A stretch of 12,907 bases of DNA from 66-474 sp035249175 (lineage in GTDB: Bacteria > Pseudomonadota > Gammaproteobacteria > Xanthomonadales > Rhodanobacteraceae): the NCBI GenBank assembly GCA_035249175.1, contig DATFGT010000074.1:1-12907 (forward strand). The letters run 5' to 3'. The notes below the pieces were generated by a model. It was not told where the DNA came from. It saw nothing but the letters and a program-made list of their open reading frames with translations, and made no database searches. Below, one piece after another: positions 1 through 6,217 of the stretch; the first letter of the stretch is position 1, and each line of letters begins with the position of its first letter. The position numbers and the translations under genes were made by a program.

Positions 1-498
1 GCCGTATTTGAGGCAGTGCACGCCGCCGGCGTTCTCGGCCACGTTGCCGCCGATGGTGCAGGCGATCTGCGACGACGGGTCCGGGGCGTAGTACAGGCCG
101 TACGGCGCCGCCGCCTCGGAGATGGCGAGATTACGCACGCCGGGCTGCACACGCATCGTGCGGTTGACGGGATCGATGTCGAGGATCGACATGAACCGCG
201 CGAGGCTCAGCAACAATCCGTCGCCTACAGGCAGCGCTCCGCCGGACAGACCGGTGCCGGCGCCGCGCGCCACCACCGGTACGCCGCATTCATGACAGAC
301 ACGCAGGATCTGCTGCACCTGCTCGATGGTGCGCGGCAGCACGGCGACCATCGGCGTCTGTCGATACGCGGACAAGCCATCGCATTCGTACGGACGCAAG
401 TCTTCGGTGGCGTGCAGGATCACGTCGCCCGGCAGGAATCGGCGCAGGGCGGCGATCAGTTCGTGCTTGTCGATCGGCGATTGGCCGGAAGCTGTCAT
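1..498 (-). CDS. glcD: Glycolate oxidase subunit GlcD, N-terminal part (cut by window edge)
   Basis: FAD-binding catalytic subunit of glycolate oxidase, which oxidises glycolate to glyoxylate, usually with GlcE and GlcF at the inner membrane. Only the first 166 residues are inside the window; the family is about 500 residues long, so the rest lies to the left. The reading frame is open from the ATG at 498 to base 1. It shows the hallmarks of the GlcD FAD-binding (PCMH-type) domain: PYECDGLSAYR at residues 37-46, the glycine-rich RGAGTGLSGGALP at 78-90, RVQPGVRNLAIS at 116-127, and YYAPDPSSQIACTIGGNVAE near 136-155, close to E. coli GlcD as I recall it. No strong ribosome binding site precedes the ATG. 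It lies 121 bp downstream of a co-oriented glyoxylate aminotransferase. D-lactate dehydrogenases belong to the same superfamily, but these motifs fit GlcD best. Confidence 0.93.
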   Translation of the reverse strand, partial: MTASGQSPIDKHELIAALRRFLPGDVILHATEDLRPYECDGLSAYRQTPMVAVLPRTIEQVQQILRVCHECGVPVVARGAGTGLSGGALPVGDGLLLSLARFMSILDIDPVNRTMRVQPGVRNLAISEAAAPYGLYYAPDPSSQIACTIGGNVAENAGGVHCLKYG

Positions 499-542
499 TT
501 CTTGTTGCCTGACCTTGTCCTCAAGGGCATAGAGCTCAAAAT

Positions 543-614
543 ACTGTAGGGCGGGTGATAACCCGCCGCCTTACAGTCAAGCGGCCGGATGCGCTGCGCT
601 ACTCCCGCCCTACA
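543..614. repeat. REP-like palindromic element between aminotransferase and glcD
   Basis: The ends TGTAGGGCGGG (545-555) and CCCGCCCTACA (604-614) are a perfect 11-bp inverted repeat. The left half is itself a hairpin: ACTGTA (543-548) pairs with TACAGT (572-577), and inside it GGCGGGT (550-556) pairs with ACCCGCC (561-567) around a GATA loop. The right half contains GGATGCGCTGCGCT, resembling the core of gammaproteobacterial REP/BIME elements. Imperfect 21-bp direct repeats (516-536 and 615-635, 17 of 21 identical) flank it. In the co-directional transcript such an element could stabilise upstream mRNA or reduce read-through into glcD. The family assignment is by resemblance only. Confidence 0.75.
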
Positions 615-619
615 TGTCC

Positions 620-1822
620 TCAAGGACATGAGGCTAAAGACGCCTGCCAACAGCGTTGCGCGGCCGCCAGCCCGGCGCCGGCATTGAAGGCATGCCCGCG
701 TGCACGCAGCACATTTTCGAGCGCAGCCAGCAAGCGCAATACGAAGTGCGGTTGCGAGCCATAACCCATCAAGCCGACGCGCAGCATGCGCGGCTTGAAC
801 GCGCCGAGCCCGGTGGCGACCTCGATGCTGAAGCGATCCAGCAACGCCTTGCGCATATCGCCGGCATCCACGCCATCCGGCAGCAGTACGCCGGCCACCG
901 TGTGCAGGCTGTTTTCGGGCGTTGCCAGGATCTTCAGGCCGAGCGCCTCGATCCCGGCGCGGAATGCGGCAAAGTTGCGCTGGTGGCGTGCCCAGCGGTG
1001 TTCGCATCCTTCGTTGTGCAGGCCGAGCAACGCCGCGCGCAACGCGTACACCAGCGGCGCCGAGATCGTGTGGTGGTACTGACCCTGGTACCAATATTTT
1101 TCCAGCGCCGGCACGTCGAGATAAAAACTCGAGACCGGTGACTTGCGGGTGCGCACCCTCTCCATCGCACGTCCGTTCAACGTCAGCGGTGCCATGCCCG
1201 ACGGCGCGCCGAGCGCCTTCTGACTGCCGCTGTAGCAGACGTCGATGCTGGCGGCGTCGATATCGATGGGATGACCGCCGAGCGACGCGACCGTATCCAC
1301 AATCAACAACGCATCGACTTCATGTGCCGCGGCGGCGATGTCGGCAATATCGTTTTGTGCGACGCCGGTCGAAGTTTCGCCGTGCACCACACCGACCACG
1401 CGCGGGCGCACCTTGCGGATGGCGTCGCGCATCTGATCCGCGTCGAGCGGCGTACCCCATTGCGCATCGACCCGGGTCACTTTCGCATCCAGGCGTTCGG
1501 CCATGGCCGCCAGACGTTCGCCGAAGTAACCCATGGTGCCGATGACCACCGCGTTGCCCGGCTCGATCGTGTTGCTGAGGGCCGCCTGCATCCCGGCCGT
1601 GCCGGTGCCGGACAGCGCGATCGCGAATTCGTTGGAGGTCTGGAAGGCTTCGCGCAGCAGCACCTTGAGTTCGTCGAAGATCCGCAGCATCGCCGGATCG
1701 ACATAACCCAGCGGCGGCAGCGTCATCGCCCGCAACACCTCGGGATCGAGTTCGCTCGGTCCGGGTCCCAGCAATACGCGGGTCGGCGGATACAGTGGCG
1801 CTCCGTTGACGTCGATGGTCAC
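620..1822 (-). CDS. Class-V aminotransferase (alanine/serine-glyoxylate aminotransferase type)
   Basis: PLP-dependent enzyme expected to transfer an amino group from alanine or serine to glyoxylate, giving glycine. From the GTG at 1822 it is 400 residues, normal for the family. Visible motifs are the substrate loop LLGPGPSELDP (17-27), the phosphate-binding SGTGTAG (71-77), HGETSTG (148-154), the cofactor aspartate in VDTVASLGG (D176), and the Schiff-base lysine in SGSQKALGAP (K202). The GTG was chosen because conserved sequence begins just after it and an AAGG lies upstream (1834-1837). Longer in-frame starts (ATG at 1861 or 1927) have no ribosome binding site and would add a non-conserved leader. 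The downstream glcD supplies glyoxylate, so the two make a glycolate-to-glycine route. Exact amino donor unknown. Confidence 0.9.
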   Translation of the reverse strand: MTIDVNGAPLYPPTRVLLGPGPSELDPEVLRAMTLPPLGYVDPAMLRIFDELKVLLREAFQTSNEFAIALSGTGTAGMQAALSNTIEPGNAVVIGTMGYFGERLAAMAERLDAKVTRVDAQWGTPLDADQMRDAIRKVRPRVVGVVHGETSTGVAQNDIADIAAAAHEVDALLIVDTVASLGGHPIDIDAASIDVCYSGSQKALGAPSGMAPLTLNGRAMERVRTRKSPVSSFYLDVPALEKYWYQGQYHHTISAPLVYALRAALLGLHNEGCEHRWARHQRNFAAFRAGIEALGLKILATPENSLHTVAGVLLPDGVDAGDMRKALLDRFSIEVATGLGAFKPRMLRVGLMGYGSQPHFVLRLLAALENVLRARGHAFNAGAGLAAAQRCWQASLASCP

Positions 1823-2083
1823 GCTTGTTTTGCCTTCAGCACTTCGTTCTGAGGCAAGCATACTGCGCGTTGCCGGGCAGCGACCCCACCCATAGCTTGC
1901 AGCTATGCCTGCATTCGGGTTTTTCATTGGTGACGCGCGTCGGCGGTTGGGTACGATTGACGGGATATGTCGGCAGGGCGCTGCCGACGGCGAGGAGCAG
2001 GTAGTGCGAAATGCGGTACATAATCCCGACATGACGCGTTGTCACTACGAGGATGTCGTGTTCGCCATGCGGCACGCCGACTA
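1823..2083. other. Divergent intergenic region with inverted repeats
   Basis: The region separates the minus-strand aminotransferase from the plus-strand symporter and must hold promoters for both, though no convincing -35/-10 pair stands out. It carries a 17-bp palindrome CATAGCT-TGC-AGCTATG (1891-1907) and a stem-loop GTCGGCAG-GGCG-CTGCCGAC (1969-1988), in addition to the leader hairpin at 1830-1857. The first has the size and symmetry of a repressor operator; the second is a perfect 8-bp stem with a four-base loop and no following T-run, so it is not a classical terminator. No conserved coding signal was seen. Confidence 0.5.
1830..1857 (-). promoter_or_regulatory. 5'-leader hairpin covering the aminotransferase ribosome binding site
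   Basis: TTGCCT plus CAG (1830-1839, with one bulged T) pairs with CTGAGGCAA (1849-1857) around a 9-nt loop. In the minus-strand mRNA the downstream arm contains the AAGG that would serve the GTG start at 1822. Folding would hide the ribosome binding site, so translation could depend on opening of this stem. The pairing is visible; the regulatory role is inference and holds only if the GTG is the true start. Confidence 0.4.
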
Positions 2084-3577
2084 GTGCTCGACATCGCCAT
2101 CATCGTCATTTACCTGATCGTGATCGCGGCGATCGGGTTGCGCATCAGCGGCAAGCAACGTTCCGCGACCGACTACTTCGTCGGCGAACGCGACCTGTCG
2201 TGGTGGGCGGTGTGCTTCTCGATCGTAGCGACGGAGACTTCGACGCTGACCGTGATCAGCGTGCCGGGCGTCGCGTACCTCGGCGCATACGGCTTCGTCG
2301 AACTGGCTTTCGGTTACCTGCTTGGACGCAGTATTGTCGCGATCGTGCTGTTGCCGCTGTATGCGCGCGGCAATCTGGTCAGTGCGTATCAGTACCTCGG
2401 TTTGCGTTTCGGGCCCAAGGTGCAGGGCCTCGCATCGGCGACGTTCCTGGTCACCCGGCTGCTGGCCGAAGGCGTGCGCCTGTTCGCTTCGGCGATCCCG
2501 ATCGCGCTGCTGCTCGCGGCGATCGGCGTGCATGCAAGTTATCTGGAAATCATCGTGGTGCTGGCCGGGGTGACCGTCGCCTACACCTATATCGGTGGCA
2601 TTCGGGCGGTGGTGTGGACCGACGCAATCCAGATGATGCTTTACCTCGGTGGCGCGCTCCTGAGCGTCGGCATCCTGATGCACGGAACCTCGCTTGCCGA
2701 CCTTGGCCACGCTTTCGCAGCGGGCAAGTTCGAAGTCTTCGATTTTCACGCGCCGATCCTGACCAGTCCGTTCGCGTTCGTGGCCGCGATCTTCGGCGGT
2801 GCCGTGTTCACGATGGCCTCGCACGGCGCCGACCAGCTCATGGTGCAGCGCATCCTCGCCTGCCGGAACCTTCGCGACAGCCGCAAGGCCATGATCGGCA
2901 GCGCGGTCTTCGTGATGGCGCAGTTCGCGCTGTTCTCAGCCGTCGGCACGCTGCTATGGATCAAGTTCGGCGGCCGCACGCCGGCGCAACTGGGCTTGAG
3001 CGGCCCCGACGACCTGTTTCCGGAATTCATCATTCGCGGATTGCCGCCGGGCATATCGGGCCTGATGGTGGCGGGCATCCTCGGTGCGACCATGGGTTCG
3101 CTGTCCTCGGCCATGAACTCGATGTCCAACTCGACGCTCACTGACCTGATCCGCCTGTTCGGCCATCGCGACTACGGCGACAAGATCATGCTGCGCATCT
3201 CGCGGATTTCGACGCTGTTCTGGGCCGGCGCGCTGGTCGGTTTCGCGTCGATGTTCACCGACACCCACAGCCCGGTCGTGGTGCTCGGATTGAGCATCAC
3301 CGGCTACACCTACGGCGCGTTGCTGGGCGCGTTCCTGCTCGGGCTGCTTGTCAAGCGGGCCAACCAGCGCGATGGCGCGGTCGCCTTCATCGCCACCGTG
3401 ATCAGCATGGCCGTGGTGGTGCTGGGGGTGAAAATCCACGGCCAATCGTTGGCGTTTCCGTGGTACGTGCCGATCGGCGTCGCGATCACGCTGCTGGTCG
3501 GCGGCGGGCTCTCACTGTCCCATCCGCGGGAACAACGGGTCCTTGCAGAGATCGCTTCCGACGATCCGGCAGGGTAG
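2084..3577 (+). CDS. Sodium:solute symporter (SSS family), substrate unknown
   Basis: Integral inner-membrane protein that would couple inward sodium flow to uptake of a small solute. From the GTG at 2084 it has 497 residues, mostly hydrophobic segments consistent with about 13 helices. Family signatures are the N-terminal helix followed by RSATDYFVGERDLSWWA, the TM2 region FSIVATETSTLT, AYTYIGGIRAVVWTDAIQ (helix 5 and loop), HGADQLMVQRILA, and the TM8 sodium-site segment SSAMNSMSNSTLTDL. A TTG at 2039 is in frame but would add 15 arginine-rich, unconserved residues; neither start has a clear ribosome binding site. The next plus-strand genes are murA, a MurK-like kinase and murQ, so an amino sugar such as GlcNAc or MurNAc is a reasonable substrate guess. 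The 279-bp gap and the divergent glyoxylate genes leave other solutes possible. Confidence 0.88.
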   Translation: MLDIAIIVIYLIVIAAIGLRISGKQRSATDYFVGERDLSWWAVCFSIVATETSTLTVISVPGVAYLGAYGFVELAFGYLLGRSIVAIVLLPLYARGNLVSAYQYLGLRFGPKVQGLASATFLVTRLLAEGVRLFASAIPIALLLAAIGVHASYLEIIVVLAGVTVAYTYIGGIRAVVWTDAIQMMLYLGGALLSVGILMHGTSLADLGHAFAAGKFEVFDFHAPILTSPFAFVAAIFGGAVFTMASHGADQLMVQRILACRNLRDSRKAMIGSAVFVMAQFALFSAVGTLLWIKFGGRTPAQLGLSGPDDLFPEFIIRGLPPGISGLMVAGILGATMGSLSSAMNSMSNSTLTDLIRLFGHRDYGDKIMLRISRISTLFWAGALVGFASMFTDTHSPVVVLGLSITGYTYGALLGAFLLGLLVKRANQRDGAVAFIATVISMAVVVLGVKIHGQSLAFPWYVPIGVAITLLVGGGLSLSHPREQRVLAEIASDDPAG

Positions 3578-3856
3578 CGGCGCGCGGTCGAGCCGCGTTG
3601 AACCAAACGCCCGCCAAATCATGACGTCGATCACTGCACAGATTCCGGGTTTCTCCAGTAGGATGCCTCGAAAGTCCAAGCATGACTTTTCCGGCCACGA
3701 AAACCGCGTACGCGATCAGCGGTTTCATTTTCCAGTCGTTCCCGACGCTCGAAAATGCTGGCACGTCTTCGCGCCGGTTCAGGCTGCAGCATGCCGGGAT
3801 TTTCAATGCGGCCTGTCGGAAGAGCTCGATAGCGATGCGGAGTGAAAGAGGTCCAG
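3578..3856. other. Intergenic leader upstream of murA, with an inverted repeat
   Basis: A 279-bp gap between the symporter stop and murA. The clearest structure is CATTTTC (3726-3732) facing GAAAATG (3751-3757), with a nested GTCG-TTCC-CGAC stem. It could be a hairpin in the transcript or an operator. There is no T-run to make it a rho-independent terminator. Short open frames cross this region on both strands (for example 3621-3845 on plus, and a minus-strand ATG near 3730), but none has a good ribosome binding site or a recognisable product. The murA operon promoter probably lies here, but I cannot place it. Confidence 0.4.
3847..3851 (+). promoter_or_regulatory. Ribosome binding site that fixes the murA start
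   Basis: AGAGG lies 5 nt before the ATG at 3857. It decides for that ATG over the in-frame GTG at 3842, which would place the Shine-Dalgarno sequence inside the coding region. The ATG start also makes the protein align with E. coli MurA from its first residues (Lys22 and Asn23 fall at the same numbers). Confidence 0.75.
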
Positions 3857-5191
3857 ATGGATAGGTTTCTGATCGACGGCGGTGCACAGCTTCATGGCGA
3901 GATCCGGGCCTCCGGCGCCAAGAATGCCGCGCTGCCGATCCTGGCGGCCTCCCTGCTGACGGGAGAGCCGCTGCGTCTTCGCAATATCCCGCAATTGCAG
4001 GATATCGTGACGATGAACACGCTGCTGGCGCAGATGGGCGTCAAGCTGACCCTCGGCAACAACATGCAATTGGATGTTGACGCCAGTGACGTGCATGCCT
4101 GCTTCGCACCGTACGACCTGGTCAAGACCATGCGGGCGTCGATCCTGGTGCTGGGACCGTTGCTGGCCCGCTTCGGCGAGGCCGACGTGTCGTTGCCGGG
4201 CGGCTGTGCGATCGGCGCGCGACCGGTCGACCTGCATCTGCAAGGCCTGATGGCGATGGGCGCCGAGATCTCGGTGGACGAGGGCTACATCAAGGCTCGC
4301 GCAAGCCGTCTTCGTGGCGCCGACATCCTGCTCGAGAAGGTGACGGTCACCGGCACCGAAAACCTGATGATGGCGGCCACGCTCGCAAAAGGGCGCACGG
4401 TCATCGCCAACGCGGCGCGCGAGCCGGAAATCGTCGACCTGGCGACCTGCCTGCAGCGCATGGGAGCCAGGATTCAGGGCGCAGGCTCCAGCGTCATCAC
4501 CATCGATGGCGTCGATCAACTGCACGGCGCCTCCCACGACATCCTGCCGGACCGCATTGAAACCGGCACGTATCTGGTCGCCGGCGCGATCACACGCGGC
4601 AAGGTACGCATCCGGGAAACGCAGCCCGAGCTGCTGCTTGCCGTATTGTCCAAGTTGCAGCATGCGGGTGCGCACATCGAGTTGGGCGATGACTGGATAG
4701 AACTCGACATGCGCGGCCGGCGTCCGCGCGCTGTCGATATCAATACATCGCCGTATCCAGGTTTTCCCACCGACATGCAGGCACAGTTTTGCGCGCTGGA
4801 TGCAGTTGCGGAAGGGTCGGGGGTGATCATCGAGAACTTGTTCGAGAACCGCTTCATGCACATTCTCGAATTGCAGCGCATGGGCGCCAAGGCCAAGATC
4901 GAAGGCAACACCGCCATCATCACCGGCTGTGAAAACCTGACGGCCGCGCCGGTGATGGCCACCGATTTGCGGGCGTCCGCTGGATTGGTGTTGGCCGCGC
5001 TGGTGGCCGAGGGCACGACGGAGATTCGCCGCATCTACCACATCTACCGCGGCTACGAAGACATCGAGCGCAAGCTGACGCAATTGGGCGCGTCGATCCG
5101 CAGCATCTCCGACGACGACCGGCACCCTTCTGTCGGCGCTGATCCAGAGCCGGCCACTGCCTCGCCCGCGTCCTTGTCTCCTGCAAGCTGA
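3857..5191 (+). CDS. murA: UDP-N-acetylglucosamine 1-carboxyvinyltransferase (MurA)
   Basis: Cytoplasmic enzyme that transfers enolpyruvate from PEP to the 3-OH of UDP-GlcNAc, the first committed step of peptidoglycan synthesis. All key residues are present: SGAKNAALP with Lys22/Asn23, the fosfomycin-target cysteine in GGCAIGARPVDLH (C117), the catalytic aspartate in SPYPGFPTDMQ (D306), and the arginines in LRASAGLVLA (R372) and YRGYEDIERKL (R398). It therefore looks active and fosfomycin-sensitive. It has 444 residues against 419 in E. coli; the extra ~26 residues are a low-complexity Pro/Ala/Ser tail after residue 418. The kinase starts 21 bp downstream. In many gammaproteobacteria murA sits near the BolA-like ibaG gene and hisG; here it lies in a recycling operon, so it may be the only copy moved or a second copy. 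Confidence 0.96.
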   Translation: MDRFLIDGGAQLHGEIRASGAKNAALPILAASLLTGEPLRLRNIPQLQDIVTMNTLLAQMGVKLTLGNNMQLDVDASDVHACFAPYDLVKTMRASILVLGPLLARFGEADVSLPGGCAIGARPVDLHLQGLMAMGAEISVDEGYIKARASRLRGADILLEKVTVTGTENLMMAATLAKGRTVIANAAREPEIVDLATCLQRMGARIQGAGSSVITIDGVDQLHGASHDILPDRIETGTYLVAGAITRGKVRIRETQPELLLAVLSKLQHAGAHIELGDDWIELDMRGRRPRAVDINTSPYPGFPTDMQAQFCALDAVAEGSGVIIENLFENRFMHILELQRMGAKAKIEGNTAIITGCENLTAAPVMATDLRASAGLVLAALVAEGTTEIRRIYHIYRGYEDIERKLTQLGASIRSISDDDRHPSVGADPEPATASPASLSPAS

Positions 5192-5212
5192 TCAACTGGA
5201 TCATTACTTCGA

Positions 5213-6217
5213 GTGGGCAGGCCTCATCACGATTCAGTGGTTCGGGAACAAGCCTCGGCGCCCATCGTATTGGGGGTGGACGTTGGCAGAACCGGCTGCC
5301 GTGCCGCGCTGTGGAACGGCGATGCGCCGGAGCCCGAGGCCATCGCGGCGGGTGACGGCAGTCTCGGCTTGGGCGCCGTGAACGGACCCGATGTTGCCGA
5401 GGCGGCCATTCTCGCGATCGTCAAGCCACTGCTGAAGTCACGGGGTGTGGGTTGCATCGACACCGTTGGCGTAGGCGCGCCCAGTGCCATGGAAGCGCCT
5501 GCGTTGGCGCGTCGATTGGCGGAGCAGCTTGCCCGTTCACTGCCGGCTCGGATGGTCGCGGTGATGAGCGACGCCATCACTTCGCACGCCGGTGCACTCG
5601 GCGGCAAACCCGGAGTCGTATTGGCCGCGGGAACCGGTGCAGTGACCATCGCGATCGGTGCCGACGGCCAGTTTCGCCGGGTGGATGGCTGGGGTCCGTG
5701 GATCGGTGACGAAGGTAGCGGTGCGTGGCTTGGCCGCTGCGGCCTGCAGGCCGCAGCGCGAGCCAGTGACGGCCGCGGTCCCGCGACGATGCTGGCGGAA
5801 GCCGCGGCAAAGCAGTTCGGCTCGATCGGCGAACTCGCGACGAAGCTCGGTTCCGATGCCAACCCCGCACGCCGCCTGGCGACCTTTGCGCCGGCCGTTG
5901 CCGATGCGGCGCGCAATGGCGATCCGGTTGCTGCGCAACTGGTGAGCGCGGGCGCCGCGGCGCTGGCCCGTTCGATGATTGCGGCCGCCCAGGCACTGAA
6001 GGCGCCCGGGCCGGTGACGGCGGTTATCATCGGTGGGCTGGTGAACTTGGGGCCGGTGCTGCTTGATCCGTTGCGCGCAGCTCTCGAAGGAAGCGGCGCC
6101 AACTTGCAACTTCAGCCAGCAAAGGGCACATCGATCGATGGCGCCCGTCTCCTGGCGCGTGTCGACAACGGAATCCATGAACGGTGGGTCGTGCGAGCGA
6201 GAGGAGAAGATCGGTGA
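5213..6217 (+). CDS. BadF/BadG/BcrA/BcrD-type amino-sugar kinase (MurK/NagK-like)
   Basis: ASKHA-fold kinase expected to phosphorylate N-acetylglucosamine and/or N-acetylmuramic acid at the 6-OH using ATP. From the GTG at 5213 it has 334 residues. The phosphate-1 loop is GVDVGRTGCRA (21-31), which keeps the D-x-G-x-T pattern although the family often has GGG. The likely catalytic aspartate is in VMSDAITSHAGAL (D120), phosphate-2 is AAGTGAVT (138-145), the characteristic WIGDEGSGAWLG lies at 163-174, and the adenosine region is VIIGGLV near residue 273. A GTG at 5237 is an alternative start; neither has a clear ribosome binding site, and coupling to the murA stop 21 bp upstream is likely. The stop overlaps the murQ start. 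A murein-sugar kinase next to murQ is known from Clostridium acetobutylicum (MurK) and Tannerella forsythia, which supports MurNAc as a substrate. GlcNAc alone remains possible. Confidence 0.85.
   Translation: MGRPHHDSVVREQASAPIVLGVDVGRTGCRAALWNGDAPEPEAIAAGDGSLGLGAVNGPDVAEAAILAIVKPLLKSRGVGCIDTVGVGAPSAMEAPALARRLAEQLARSLPARMVAVMSDAITSHAGALGGKPGVVLAAGTGAVTIAIGADGQFRRVDGWGPWIGDEGSGAWLGRCGLQAAARASDGRGPATMLAEAAAKQFGSIGELATKLGSDANPARRLATFAPAVADAARNGDPVAAQLVSAGAAALARSMIAAAQALKAPGPVTAVIIGGLVNLGPVLLDPLRAALEGSGANLQLQPAKGTSIDGARLLARVDNGIHERWVVRARGEDR
6201..6207 (+). promoter_or_regulatory. Ribosome binding site for murQ inside the kinase gene
   Basis: GAGGAGA ends 6 nt before the GTG at 6214. It is the strongest Shine-Dalgarno sequence of this operon and supports the GTG at 6214, which overlaps the kinase stop as GTGA, rather than the more upstream in-frame GTG at 6184. 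It points to translational coupling of kinase and etherase. Confidence 0.75.

Noticed and set aside
16..549. 177-codon plus-strand open frame at the left edge
   Set aside because: The minus strand encodes GlcD with near-continuous family similarity; the plus frame is its shadow.
3543..3845. 100-codon plus-strand open frame ending just before murA
   Set aside because: The TTG start lies inside the symporter gene, there is no recognisable domain, and no ribosome binding site is seen at the TTG or at the internal ATG at 3621. The TGA overlapping the GTG at 3842 looks accidental, since murA starts at 3857.
3486..3887. Minus-strand small protein with a hydrophobic start (MKPLIAYAVFVAGKVMLGL) in the symporter-murA gap
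   Set aside because: The segment looks like a membrane helix, but there is no good ribosome binding site, the remainder is Arg-rich composition-type sequence, and the frame overlaps both neighbours. It is not supportable without homologues.
3803..5125. 440-codon minus-strand open frame opposite murA
   Set aside because: murA is unmistakable on the plus strand with every catalytic residue; the antisense translation has no family features.
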